From the NCBI GenBank assembly GCA_009617715.1, contig VTFK01000027.1:62001-126000 (forward strand): a DNA stretch of 64,000 nucleotides, read 5' to 3'. Position numbers and translations under genes: made by a program. Positions 48,347 to 61,700 of this stretch are shown one piece after another. Source of the DNA: Plectrocnemia conspersa. Its lineage: Eukaryota; Arthropoda; Insecta; Trichoptera; Polycentropodidae. The notes beneath the pieces were generated by a model. It saw only the letters and a list, made by a program, of their open reading frames with translations, did no database searches and was not told where the DNA came from. Positions within the stretch are counted from its first letter, which is position 1. Each line of letters begins with the position of its first letter.

Positions 48347-48640
48347 TCAGTCAACTGTGTCGATGGCACGCGTAGCTTTATTTTGTGCGAGTTTGGCTTT
48401 ATCGTGTTTCAAGTCAGGCAGCAGTGGTGATGAAAGTTTTTTTTTTAACGGAAAATGTATGCTGTGTTTGCGCTTATATACGCTTGGTTCGACTGGGTAA
48501 GGTGTCCTTGCTCGCATACTCTTAACGCGACGGCCAATTACAAAGATTCGGGGGGTATATTGTATTGGTATATTTTCGTACGCTTTCTTATTAGAATATT
48601 TATGTAATAAATATAGTTTTGGCAATCTTGCACTTGCCAT
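48347..48640 (-). CDS. Unidentified basic 97-residue frame
   Basis: A minus-strand frame of 97 codons sits in a locally less AT-rich block. It is rich in Lys, Arg and Pro, with no membrane segment or signal peptide, and its codon use is not the usual A/T-only spurious kind. The stretch YTPRIFVIGRRVKSMRARTP looks protein-like. I do not recognise the family. It could be a transposon-encoded basic protein, an exon of an unseen minus-strand gene inside the receptor intron, or a processed pseudogene. No promoter or splice evidence is seen. Confidence 0.25.
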   Translation of the reverse strand: MASARLPKLYLLHKYSNKKAYENIPIQYTPRIFVIGRRVKSMRARTPYPVEPSVYKRKHSIHFPLKKKLSSPLLPDLKHDKAKLAQNKATRAIDTVD

Positions 48641-49337
48641 TTCGCATTCAAAAAATGAACCCTAAAAACACTGGTTATGAGTAAAAATATATGCTATAAT
48701 GTTATTATTATATTTATGTGTATAAACACTGGTAAAAAAAATTGACTAAAATCATCACAGTGAATAAATCTATCCGCTACAAATTACGGATTAACAATCA
48801 GTTAAGCATCGATAAACACATAATATATTCAATAAAATTAAAATTTGGTTTTGAAACAACTGTAATTCAATACATCAGAATTTTTCAAACCGAGGGTCAT
48901 AGTTAACATATAATAAAATTAAATGTTGGAATATAATTAATACCACTGAAATTTTACAAAACAAATTTGGTTAGGCAATATGTTAAAATATGTTGAATTA
49001 ATAAAAGAATAATTCAAGTGACTGGCCTGTTCTTATTTCGATAAAGGCAATAACTAATAGCATGATAAAAATTACCAGACTGCATGTAATTACCATTAAG
49101 TTACCAAATGTTATTCTATCATAGGTTGGGTTACGATTAAACATACGTTTAAAAAAATAGAATATGAATAATTTTATAGATGCTCATTGTATGTAAAAAA
49201 CCGTTACATTTTTCCTCGTTTAATTTTAATAAAACATTTTACTTTCATACAAACATGTATCTCACTTGAATCACAATTCATCCATCTTCATAACCATAGC
49301 AATCATTTGGTTAAATCGGTAATTTGCCTATTTTCAG

Positions 49338-49542
49338 AGTCTGGTGTTTCACGTGTCCCAGCATCCGAACGCTCCCGATTTCGAGCAGTGTGTGTCGTTT
49401 GGATTCTTCACGTCTAGGGCACAGGAGATTGCCTATAATTTGTTCTGCGTCTCTGCCATGTACTTCATACCGCTCCTGGTCATCAGCGTCGCCTATACAT
49501 GTATACTCTGCGAAATATCCAAGAAATCCAGGGAGACGAAAG
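49338..49542 (+). CDS. AKH/GnRH-type neuropeptide receptor, exon with ECL2 and TM5
   Basis: A 205-bp exon between acceptor attttcag and donor gtatgt continues the receptor in phase 0 and ends in phase 1. It encodes the second extracellular loop with [16 protein letters not shown]. The Cys here should pair with the TM3 Cys of the previous exon. TM5 follows (about [19 protein letters not shown], with the conserved Pro), then the start of the third intracellular loop ending in [10 protein letters not shown]. The F(E/Y)QCV loop is typical of AKH-receptor relatives. Confidence 0.85.
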
Positions 49543-50589
49543 GTATGTAATTAAAGGGTACATTTATCTTTCAGGAACAAGGATAATGTGGAAGGGTCTA
49601 AATTGGGTTCGGGATTAATTGCTTTTTTATTTGACATGTGTTCATTAAGTATTATTGTGTACGCTTATTGGGAATATAAAAATGTGATTGTTTTCAATAT
49701 CTATTTATCGCTCTATATACATATTTTATGTAGTCCACGGTAAACAAAAATTAGTTATGAGCTGTTGTTAATAGCTGCGTCTTGTAAAGTTGGAAGCTGG
49801 TTCTAATGTGGTTTTTCCGAATATTGACCGATTATTCTGGTTGATTGGGTTTTGGTGATCGGATGAAGCTTCAGGGGTTAATGAGTTTTAGGAAAGAGAA
49901 AGGCACCCTCAGCTACAAGTCTCTGTATTGTCGAATCTCCAAATTATAATGTCGAATGGATACTACCCGAATTGGATTCAATGAGAATGGACCGTATATT
50001 AAGAAATTGGATGAAGGTGCCGAAGGGCTCTGAACCACTCGGGTAAGTTAGGTCTTCTGGTCAACTGAGCGCAGTGGGAATGAGCTATATTCACGAAAAT
50101 ATCAGTATTTCTTAGAGGAAATTATTTGCGGCGCTCTAGGGGGGTTTTTTCTAAGAAAAACGTGTTTCTTTTAAAGACGAGCTAATTGCTATTCTCTTTT
50201 AATAATGAAGCATTAGCAGGTCTTTGTGTTTTTATGTATTTTTTTATCCGATTTTTTCAACTATGTTAAATAAATTTATAAACATACGTTTAAAAAATAC
50301 AAGTTACTAGTTTCAATGTATTTAAAGTTTAACAATTGTACAAAATAATAAAAATAAAGCCAATTCATTGAAACAAACTCAAAAAAATATAATTTTATAC
50401 AATATTATTTTTATTCGATCCTTAAAGTTTCTAATGGTCGTTAATATATTTTAGAATTTGTAGTGTTTCCCACTATACGATCAATTGAACATTAAAGTTG
50501 TCTTTAATTAAATAAGTAATTTATGAGTGATATACTTTTGGGTTTTGCAACTAAATAGAAGCCTCATACGCTAATCAATATTTATTTTA

Positions 50590-50885
50590 TAAACATGTAT
50601 AAAAAACAATATATGTATATGGCAGACCTTGGAAGTTAGAGAGTTGTATTATTGTCGGCTGTGATTTCGGTGAAGCAGGTGTGAAATGTTCTCGTGTCTC
50701 CTGGCTTGTCTCCGCTTTTTTCTGCTGTTGTGACTCTGTGGAGTCTCTCTCCCTTCTGTGTCTTATCTTTTTTAATGTTGGTTCGAGACAGCTCTGGCGA
50801 ATCACAGATGAGGATGTTTACGAGCAAATTTCATCGCTTCACGGACTTGTCTTCGAAATGTATTAACGCCTCAAGATAAACGGTT
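50590..50885 (-). repeat. Unclassified dispersed repeat X, copy 1
   Basis: A less AT-rich block whose minus strand matches 54535-54692. Shared words include tgaaccgtttat, aagcgatg, catcctcatctg, gattcgcca versus tattcacca, and gctgtctcgaaccaacat versus gctatctcgaaccagcat. Overlapping frames on both strands have no recognised product, so it is best read as a transposon fragment. Confidence 0.55.
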
Positions 50886-51002
50886 CAAATGGCTACTCTG
50901 GCAATCGGTAACTACACAGCGTCCTTTCCAAACAAAAAGTAATTTTTTTAACGTCTCTAGACGGATGTGCTATTATATGATCCATTAAATATTTCGGTTA
51001 AA

Positions 51003-51088
51003 GGAAAGTTCACCGACCCGTAAATTTGTCAAATGGAAAATTCAATAACCCGCAATTCGTCAAAAGAAAAGTTCACAGATTGCTCACC
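51003..51088 (+). repeat. Short imperfect tandem repeat, period about 32 bp
   Basis: Two and a half units begin at 51003, 51035 and 51066, each starting g(g/a)aaa(g/a)ttca and followed by acccg..aatt.gtcaaa. A related inverted word, ctgtgaactattctcg, lies near 51353. It may be the end of an unidentified transposon. Confidence 0.4.
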
Positions 51089-52843
51089 GTTGATTTATTT
51101 ATTAAAAAATATAAAACGTCAATTGTATTTCATTTTTTAGTTTATCACTTTATCCGTCAAATACATAGGAAAATTTTATTATATTATTTCCTTAAGTATT
51201 GATCCAATTTCAATAAAATTTAAAATAGAGCGATAAAATAAGAGTCTATGGCGTTTTATCGCAGCCGTTTCTTCGCCTGCCAGTTTATCGCCGGTTGGAT
51301 AATTATTTTTACCATCGCCTTTATATTTTTATCATTTTTGAATTCATAATTCTGTGAACTATTCTCGTTTTATATTTTTATTGCTTGAGCAAATTTCATT
51401 AATCGAACTGTTTGGCAAAATCTATGCTATGAATATCCCTCGTGATAATGCAACGTGAAATAAATGTAGACAATAGTTTACTTAAACAAAAATGTGAAAT
51501 CATATTGTGTTTTCTTCTTTCTGATAATATAAGAGACATTAAACAGATTTATTTTATTCAAGCACCTTTCAATTTGTGATTACCTAAATGTAGTATTAAA
51601 TAATAAAACTGATGAAAAAACTAAACAATGTATAGATAAAAGCAGATCATATGAAATAACTACTAGTTTAAATCTATTATTGTATTTAAAAGTTTTAGGT
51701 ATTTTCAATTTATCATAATTGATTTTATAAGTAAAAAGTATTAAAACGAAACATTACTATTAGGTTATTATAATAATATATTAAATAGCTGTATTTAAAT
51801 ATAACTATATTATATACCCATCTTATCTATCCCTATTTTAATTATGAATTAATTTAATTTTGCATATTAAGATTTAGGAAGATATTTAATATTATTATCT
51901 AAATTGTTATTAAAGAAAAAAAAATCATGTTTTCCAAGTAACAATGCACTATCTGAATAAACTAGAAAAGTAAGATTTTTTATAGTATTCCCAATTCTCA
52001 ATATTAATATTTTCTGTCAATACTTTTTACTTGAAAACGAATTTAAGATTGTATTTACAATATATAATATACATAAAATATAAGTACATTTTTATCAAAA
52101 ATATAAATTGCTGGCTTATTGAGCTATAAATTTATCCAAACGATAAAAAACTAAAACGAGAGTGGTTTAAATGAAGGATTCCCAAAAAAGTTTAAATTTG
52201 AATTGTTATTTTATTATTATTATATAATGTTAACGTGTATTATATAGTTTTTTGTGTATAAAATGTACATACATGTGTTGTTTTGTAACTCGTCGTTATT
52301 ATTATTTTATTACTACATTCACGTAATCACATATTTCTCAAATCCATTTATTTTATCCAAATACCTATACTTATCAATGTCTGCTCTATTATCAGGAAGA
52401 AAGAAATACAATATAGTTCCAAATTGTTGTATATTTAAATATTGTGTATATTTATTTTACATTGCATTAACACGGGGAAATTTAAAGCTTTGATTTTGCG
52501 ATGAAATGTCTTAGACTCTTATTTTATTGCTCAATTTTAAATGTCATTGAAATTAAATATTTTAATAATTAATTTTATATATATTTAACAGATAAAATGC
52601 ACAAACTAATAAATTAAATACGTTAACTGACATTCCACAGTGTTTAAGAAATATGTCATCTATCTAAATATTATAATATACACTAAAAGATATGATTTAT
52701 TTAAATATTTACATATTATAAAAAAACATTCCTACTTATTAAAATATAAATATGTAGCCCTTTTTTCCCCCTTATTATTTATTTTATAGAATGTTTTAGC
52801 TTTTTACAGCATTTAACATTTTTAAAAAATATATTCATATAAT

Positions 52844-52887
52844 AAATATATTCAGCCCCAATTGAAGAATTAGGGCTGAATATATTT
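52844..52887. repeat. Perfect 15-bp stem hairpin
   Basis: aaatatattcagccc (52844-52858) is the exact complement of gggctgaatatattt (52873-52887), with a 14-base loop. It is too short for a typical microRNA precursor but strong for its surroundings. Confidence 0.5.
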
Positions 52888-53959
52888 TTTTTTGACTAGT
52901 TCGATAATAGCATAGTCATCTTATTCCCTTTGCACATTATCCCTAACCAACTAAGGTCTGTTTATTTCATAAGTAATTTTATCTTTGATTTTGAAAATTC
53001 ACTTCACGAATTACTAATATTTTTCATAGATTTTTTAATATACTATTCTTCACAGAATAGCTTTAACTGCCATTATAAATATTGTATATAGGTAAAACTT
53101 TTCAAACGTATGTAATACACATTAATGTTATGTTGAATAATGAAGATTGCTTTTACAGTAGAGAACATTATTTTTATGTTTTTATTATAGTAACACCTGG
53201 TGCATTAGAAACTAACAATAACATATTTAATGCTAGTTTTATATCTTTGTTTTTTCTACCTCTTGTATAAAATAACGACGAAACCACTCTTCATAAATTT
53301 CTTTACTCTAATATTAGATTTCCATATAACAGGTAGAAATATCTAAAAATATTTTTTAACGCCCTTGAGCTTTCGTTGTGGTTTTATTATGCAATATCTA
53401 GCAGCATTTATTTTCAGTATTTGTGTCCAATTTGATATTGTAATATCATGCTCTTTGGTATTTAAGCCCTGCTAGCATATTAGAGACTTTAAATACTATT
53501 TTATGTAAGCTTATGCTCAACAAAACATAGCCCAGCAAAATTTTAAATAAAATGTTTTAGTTTAATTCGAGCACATATATACATATGTTGCATCCATAAT
53601 ACATAGACAGGACACGTATGTATGTAGCAATAACGTATTCAAAGCACACCGACAAAAGAATATCATAAAAACCCCAAATCTGTTAATTGCATTTCTATGA
53701 AATGCAATTAGAACAATGCAAAAAATGGACACGAAAGTAGTGCACGTGCAAGCACAATTTATTTTCTGAAAGAAGCAGTTTACTTTATAAAAACTTACAC
53801 ACTTACAAATATCGAACAGATTTATAAGATTGGCAATGTTTGATCTAAATAATAAAGTAATTCTGATTCTCGGAAATGTTTAAAAAACATATAATTGGGA
53901 CTAACGGGAACCATTAGGATTAAATTTGTTTTTTTATTATTATAAAGGCTTACTAATAA

Positions 53960-54165
53960 GCGAAAAATAAATGATTTTTCCTAATACAAATGTTTTTCGA
54001 TTTTTTTGTTGTAGCGTCTATTTTCGATATATATTCATGTCGTTTTTCCTCAGAAATATTATCTTCTTCATTAGGATTTATATCACAATTATTGATGCGT
54101 TGTCTAGATATACAATTATTTGACAGGTGACGTTCCTTAAAAGCATCATTCCCGATATATTATAT
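53960..54165 (-). other. Open frame of unknown origin
   Basis: About 65 codons without a stop on the minus strand read like a hydrophilic protein piece (NCDINPNEEDNISEEKRHEY). No start, splice signal or known domain was found. It may be an exon or transposon relic, or chance. Confidence 0.15.
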
Positions 54166-54534
54166 ATGAAAAAATTATCAATAATTTGTAGTCATTATTA
54201 GCGCTGTAGGGGTTTCAACTACTTGCATAATTTGTTAAAGTTTAGAGGTCCTTTTAACGATTATTTCGAACAAACGAAAATAAAAATCAACACGTCTCAA
54301 AAGTAAGGCACACACAGCAATGGAAAAGAGATATTATGATCAAACAATTGCGTTAATAACTGAAAATATTACATATACCATATAATAACACATCCGTCCC
54401 GAGATATTAATCACCCATACAAACCGCAAAAAAGTACTATTTGATTATGAAGGATGCGCGTTATCTAGATAATACATTCTACCCTGCGCATATTGAGATT
54501 TTTATTTTACCCTTTGGATACCGATATTCGGAAT

Positions 54535-54692
54535 GGACTTTTGAACCGTTTTTATGGGTACCCAAGAAGCGATGCAATTAGCACGCAAATATCCTCATCT
54601 GCTATTCACCAAAGCTATCTCGAACCAGCATAATTAAATATATGACACTTAGTCACAAAGAGGAGACGCAGAAAGGGGACGACATAAAAATT
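54535..54692 (+). repeat. Unclassified dispersed repeat X, copy 2
   Basis: Homologous to the minus strand of 50590-50885. The copy is interrupted at 54697 by an AT-rich element with terminal inverted repeats. Possible continuation follows at about 55027-55060 (tcaccgaacccgaaatcat against tcaccgaaatcac in copy 1). Confidence 0.5.
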
Positions 54693-54696
54693 CCAC

Positions 54697-55026
54697 ACAG
54701 CGAAAATTCTGAACATATATGATTGTTTGATTGTAAATATATTTCACTTTTAATTCCAACTGTTTTATATTTTTCTCTATTTTAAAGTAAAAATTGTGAA
54801 ATTATAGAAAATATATAAGTATATTATACTTACATATATTTAAAACAAGATATATATAAACTTAATATATACATATTTTTAAAACATGATATTTATAAAC
54901 AAAAATCTTATTGAAATATGTCATATATATATCCAGAAATAATTTATTTTTATTATATATATTGACGTATTCATAAATATACATATATGTTTATATTGAG
55001 CATTTATGATCAAAATTTTCGCTGTG
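54697..55026. mobile_element. AT-rich MITE-like insertion with 13-bp terminal inverted repeats
   Basis: Perfect 13-bp ends, cacagcgaaaatt and its complement, enclose about 300 bp of extremely AT-rich sequence. I could not find a target-site duplication. The position inside repeat X copy 2 supports an insertion. Confidence 0.45.
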
Positions 55027-55264
55027 CGCAAATATCACCGAACCCGAAATCATTTTGAAAACACATCACGACGAATTCCATCTGTTTCACAGACACCACA
55101 ACTCAACACGCCGGCAAAGACTCTCCGACCACATTTCAACTCCACTGCCTGATAGCAGCATCTACATTTCTCTCTATATATATGTGTGTTAATTTATATA
55201 TAATATGTTTGTAGAATACATTTTTACGAGCTTTTCTGGCGTCTATTTGGCTGCAAAGTAACGC

Positions 55265-55780
55265 CCCTTTGACCTCAAAACGCAAAAGTGCTATATTTTT
55301 TATTATTAGTTCGTCGACTGGCGACGATCACAAGCAGATTGTCAAATATCTGGTGATACATACGGACAAAAATCTCTCATGGAAGACACATATACGGACC
55401 AAACGTGCCCTAAGAAAATATTATTGGCTACTAGAGAGAAACTCTCAGTTGTCAGTTAACTGCTCGTATAAAATTCTATCATAAAAACGGTTTGGATGTA
55501 CGGGATACAACTATGGCGCTAATATAGATATAACATAAAAATAAAATAAAATGCTAAGGATGATACAGGATGCCCCATGGTTTGAAAAAAAATCATATAT
55601 CCACCGGAATCTGAATATAATATATTAATGGTGAAAGAAGAGATCTACAAGAGAAATATAAAATATAAAGAAAGGCTAACGAATCATCCTAATTAGTTTG
55701 CGAAGGATTTAATAAAAATCCAGTATAGGAAGTGCTTGAAGTGGAAAAAAAAATTATAAGTAAAGGCAAACATGATATCT
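55265..55780 (+). mobile_element. Jockey-clade LINE reverse-transcriptase carboxy-terminal relic
   Basis: The plus strand reads VKYLVIHTDKNLSWKTHI (about 55339-55392), YYWLLERNSQLSVN, then after stops a TVWMYGIQLW block. MLRMIQDAPWF (about 55551-55583), HRNLNI and VKEEIYKRNIKYKERLTNHP follow. This is the standard carboxy-terminal sequence of Jockey ORF2. Several stops are present. Confidence 0.75.
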
Positions 55781-58700
55781 TCAGTTACAAAATGAATCGC
55801 TGATGGGCGACTCACTTATCTGCCACTAAATGGAGAAATTGTTTAATGTCCAATAAGGGCAGATTACAAATTTTTCATTTTTAATTTTTATTTCAAGCGT
55901 TTAAAAGTTTTTACTGATAGCAGAAAATTTATATTAACTAACTTGTTCATTAAAGAGTTATTAATTAATTTTATACAGACTCTCAGAGACCAGATAAAAA
56001 TTCTCACCGTCGTGAAAACTTTTTTTAATACTTCTTTGACTATAAATATCAAGTCTATTTGTTTCTAAAACTAATAGCAATATAAGCTTTATTTTAACAA
56101 CTTTTTTGTTATATTATATAAGTCGTCCAATAATTTGAATTATTATTTTTTTTGCTTTTTTTTAGTATTGTTTTTTTTATCATCAAATATTGATTTCAAA
56201 ATATCATCGCAAATTAGATGTAATCTGTGAAACGTTTGATCGTAAACTTCAGTTTTTGTTATAATTTTTTTTTTTTATTAGAAATCTGAAAAAGTAAAAT
56301 AATTATAAGCCTCTATATTTCACTAAATCAAGTGTTTTACAATGTAATAATTTATACAAAAGGCAAGTTGTCTTTCGTTATTGAATTTTTTTATTACACT
56401 TGCTTCATATGTGGTCATTCCTACTATGTCTCTATTAAAACTAATTTAGAATTATTAAAAGCATTAAAAACAATATAGAATATAAAGGAATTTTACTAAA
56501 TATTTCTCAGCATCCGAGCATCGAGACACCATAAAATTGAATAACTAATTTAATAGTTTAGTTACATGGAGCAGTTACTGCGTTTCTGAAAATTTCACGC
56601 TTATCTTTGAAATAGTTGTGAGGAGTTTTTAACAATGATATTATAAATCATCAAAACGACAATGGTTTACCCAACAAAAGATTCCATAGCGTCCTCGAAT
56701 ATATCTCCATTTTCTGGAAGCAATGTGAGGCGAAGTATTTCTTGTTGTTGTAGATATATTTTCTTAGTATCCGTATTTGTATCCTTTGCCATTTTTTTAG
56801 AGCGTTGATATACAATTCTAGTGATATACAAGACAAGTGCAGTGTTGCAAAATTTTCAACTGTTAAAACAAACGATTCTAACAAGAAAATCACTTATCTA
56901 ATTCCATCTAAAAAAATTGATGGACCCGTCAAAATGAAAAAAAAAATCACCATTTGGATTAAATCAGTGTATATATAACGCACATAATTAACATCCATCT
57001 AAAATTATCTTTAAATGAGAATCTTTACCAATAACTTTCCTTTTTACCACCAGCTCTCGTGTGTTCTAAACACTATAGTTCATCTAAACTCGCACTAAGT
57101 GGAGCTACGTCGAAAAATCGACTAAAACTCAAAATATAGAAGAAGCAATCGTTTCTCTCTTCACTTTGATATTGGTACAGATACGAGATGCATGCAAGAC
57201 TACAATAATTTATTTGTACTTGGAGATGGAGTTACACTCTAACACAATTTCCCCTCAATTTGCTTCATCTCCTATTTGTCCAAGCTTCCTCGAACGACCA
57301 TTATAAAAAATGAGACACTTGATCACATCACTAGTCACTGGCAATCACGAATCAAAATCACAGCGAAGACCACTTGACAGACTCTCATATTCTGGACACT
57401 TTTTGGTAAATTACATATCATAAACATTGAATTATTCATAGCTTTTCCGGCGAATATCTGGCTGAAAAAGTCACAGCAATCCCAAAAGTTGCGTTTCATT
57501 ATTGTTCTTTACTTGTCAATATGAACATTGTAAATGAATAATATTTGTTGATTTGATCTAGAATACATTAACAAGGGAAAAATACATAATTAAGTTAAAA
57601 GGTCTAGATTAAAGACTTGCACATATAACATGCTCAATATTGACACCAACATATGATTGTGTCTCAAGCGATTTATGGTTACTTTTGATACGCAATATTT
57701 TTTCCAAGCCCATACATGACTATAAATATACTTATGGTATATAAGCTACCGTAAAACCACTTGTCCATAAACTGTTTTAACTCATGTTAACAGCAGTATT
57801 TTATCGTTGAAAGGTTTTGCCATAATTGTTTTAATGTTCATGTAAGAAATAAGAATAAATAATGATTATAATAAAATTTAAATAGCATTGTGTGTAGTGT
57901 GTGATTAAAAATCTTGTGAATAAAAAACTTGCTATTAACTCTCAGACTATTATTCATCAAGCCTGCATAATAAATATTCAATTACAAAGTTGCGTATCTT
58001 CTTATATTAAATTATGTTTTCTCTTATTTATTTACTGTCAATGCAGATACAATGAGTTTTTGTTGCCTTTACAAATAAACCAACAAGCGAAATTGAATTA
58101 TGTATAATAGAACACCCATATCATAAAAAAATATTTTTTGCACACAGATGTTATAATCTAATATACATTTTCTGTATTATATCTAAATGTGCAAAAATAC
58201 TTTTGCGTAATACAGCTCATTAATAAACTAATATGTACTAAAAGGAATAAATTTCAATTTAGTATATTTAATAAATATTTAAAAAAAAATAAAATAAAAA
58301 TATTAGTGGTGGATTGCGCACTGATATTTGTGGAGTGGATCGTAAATGTTGGAATATTGCATGCAGTCTATTACATATTTAGTTTATTAATTTACGTTTG
58401 ACCTAAATATGCAAAGCACTATATATTTATATTTTGTAGTTATATAGGCATGCAATATTCTAATTATGTCTATTTGTATATATAAACACATATACATATG
58501 TTTTGATATTAAAAAAAAATTTACATTAAATAAAAAAACAGTATGCGTAGAATCGTTTCATATCTATGTATATCAAAAATATTATTAAGTAATTAAATTT
58601 TCGTGAAATATTAGCGTTTTTCTTAAACATTTACAGCAGTTTAATCTTATAAAGCGTTGTTTACTAAGAAATTCAGGCCATTTTATATTATTTGTAATAA

Positions 58701-61700
58701 TCGAATTCTGAAAAATTGCGATAGGATCCAAGAGTTTTGTGACTCGATTTAATTTTAAACTCATCGGTAGTTCTAATGGATATTACAGTAAGACATGTTT
58801 TTTCTTCTTTTCTTTTCGATCCAATATTGTATCTAGCGAATAAGCCTCGAGGTTCAAGCAAATTAGGTATAACATCAAATAGACTTTCCCCTTTGAAAAG
58901 CCACAAAGATCTTAATTGTTAATCAGAATAAGCAATATCTTTGCTCGCCTACAGTAATAGTTTTTCGGGTTTGTAATTGAATCTGAACAATCAAACAAAC
59001 GTAATATAGTCAGATTACGCGGAATGGTAATAATTGGTTACGCACTGAATTAAAGTTATAATTAAGGAAAATAAAAACTAAATTAAACTTTGCAGATAGG
59101 TTCTTGAAACAAAGCTCAAATAAATTTAATTAATTATTATTTGCTTCACGAGGAAATTGGTTGTTTTTTTTATAAAATACCTTATTGATGAAAACGGTTT
59201 TCTTAAATTCTACGTCTACGTATGACACGTAAAATAATTATAATAATAAATGTTTTAAAGTTTTTTAACTGGTTTATAGTGAAATTATGTGCTAAATAAA
59301 CCGGTCCTTGTTTTTATCATTTCTGATTTTTTTAATACGTAAAATTTTCATATCATAAAAATGGACACTTTAAAGCTGGCATTTTTTTAGACTCACATAT
59401 TATACTGTTATTGTAATTTATAAAATAAAAGCAGCTACTAATTAAGCATTTATTGTTGTATGTACTTGTATTAAAAATGTGAAAATATTCTGTAATTAAA
59501 CGTATAATTAGATATTGATTATTTTAAATATGTTAATGGGAATCCTCGACCCAAATTTTCTTCAGCATGGATTAAATGCGTAAAAGCTTGCCTAGTCTGA
59601 ATTTGACATGTTATCGTTATTCACTGCAAACAAGAATATTTTGCATTATGTATGAACCTTGTAGATGTTTTATACATCTTATCAAAAAGGTTACGACGTA
59701 GCACTAACTTTAGAGTTTAAAATGTTATTACATATATGTAGGGGTATGTACATTTAAATCCTTTCTAGGAGCCTGCCGATAGAGTTGGGAATTTTATTTC
59801 TGAAAGCTTTACGATAAAACGTCTATTATGTGACAGGACTTCTGAAAATAAAGCTTTGTTGTGTACATGAACTAATTTTCAATGGACGAATGAATGTAAT
59901 AAATTTACACTGCGACCGCAATCGTTGAATTCGAATCCTTTCGAATTACCATATTTGATGAACTTGAGAGAAGACAAAACAAATGGGTACTTAGTTAGGT
60001 TTTGGACATAATTGACATGCTTTTAGTATAGAGTGATTGTTTCGAAATGTATTCAATTACGTGTTATTAATATCTTGTTATATTATATAAGTGTGAATAA
60101 AATAAAATTGAAATAGGTTGATATTTCGAAACCTGAAAAAAAAATTTAAGTTACTTTATTAGAACTTTAACACCATTTATGCCAATGAGTAATACTAAAT
60201 TCTATTAGTGAATTAATATTATAATTTAAAAAAATTAGCACTAATGAATTTGTATTTTTTTATATTTAAATAGCAATAAAGGTAGCAGACTCAAATTTTT
60301 ATTTATAAAAATGCGCTATTATTAAAACCCTCCCCAACTACAAAGTAATATCTATTTATTATTAATTATTGAACACATAATAATTTATAAAAAAACATAT
60401 TTGTATTGTAGATGTCACTGATTGCCAGACTAGCTTTATTATCTGCTTCCTTGTTGGTATTCATTATGTCTGATTGTCTTACTTTGTATGTATAGATTTA
60501 CTTCGTTGTAACGCATTGCGTATGTAAGGTTACAATGAAAGATTAAAAAAAATTGGCTTGCAAGTTTATGATTTTATTAAATGACGTTTAAAACTTATAA
60601 AACCGCGTTATAATAGTATAAGAAATAATTTTGAACTGTGAACATACTTAATATGATTAATAGCATGTCAAATAGCAATCAACCATGAAAATTGACTTGA
60701 TTGATGACTAAATTTATTTATAGAAATTCGATTTTTCAGAAATAAAAAACGAAAAGTCGAAAAATCAAGAAAATTAAAATAATTAAATTCATAAAAATAT
60801 ATAATATATACACTTTAATGTTTTTTTATGATTAATTATTTCATAAGAATTCTTATGTACATTTATTGTATGCGAAAAAATAAAACAACAAATTAAAAGC
60901 TAATATTGGCCAGTGAGTGGACTCATTCTCTACATTATCGATTTTTAAAGTATTTTACTATATTATTTTAATGGGTTTCTCAGTGTGAATTTTAACGTCG
61001 TTATTTTATAATTAATGGTTGAGTTAAGGACTAAAGGATTTCCTTTTTGAAAGGTATCTTCGTAGTAAATTAATTTTGAATAAAGTGATAAACTATGACA
61101 CTTTTCTAACAGTATCAGTTTGGTTAAAACTTATGATTTTATCATTCAATACGTTTAATGTATTAACTAACGTATATATATATATATGTTTGCCTTTGGT
61201 TCACCACATGTAATGATACACTTTTTTTTCAAGCACGTATATAATTTTATATTGTCATATACAATATGCACATGTGAACCCAGTCTGTATTTGTATATAC
61301 TTTAGGTATTTGTATTATAAAAAGGGGTATTTGAAATTGCCTCGGGCGTATTTCCGCAATCGTCACATACCAATATTGAGCAGAAGAGGCGTAAATTTTT
61401 TATATAAAAAAATCGAGTTTCATCACGAATATCAAAGGAACGTACGCATTTTTAGTTTTCACCCGATTGCATACGTTTGTACCGTTTGTGCTGAATAATA
61501 TTTTATCGGGAGATCTTTGTACACACACATATTTAAAAAATAGGTATATTATCTACTTATTTCCGGTCGATATATTTGCGTAACGTTACGTTTTATTTAT
61601 ACTAGTATTAGTCACTTTAATATAATAATTTCTTGGACTAGTCAAACTTCAATTACTGAGTACAATTAATTAATGTCAAATATTAAATAATCTATCTTTT

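Larger units (their letters stand above)
26445..49337 (+). other. Receptor intron of about 22.9 kb
   Basis: This is inferred from the matching phase-0 splice sites of the exons at 26217-26444 and 49338-49542, which join two consecutive parts of one GPCR. It contains LINE, Tc1, hAT, pogo and mariner relics, listed separately. Nothing recognisable is seen in most of the rest, notably 29461-31500, 31531-33335, 33742-37479, 39641-40416 and 42441-48346. Small less AT-rich pockets lie at about 44760-44930 and 45490-45780 and remain unassigned. Confidence 0.75.

Noticed and set aside
50681..50879. Two overlapping 61-codon plus-strand frames that look like an exon
   Set aside because: They lie in the repeat X copy, overlap frames on the other strand, and the receptor frame splices past them.
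57000..57450. Slightly GC-richer pocket resembling LINE sequence
   Set aside because: I could not find ordered motifs of any reverse transcriptase or endonuclease on either strand.
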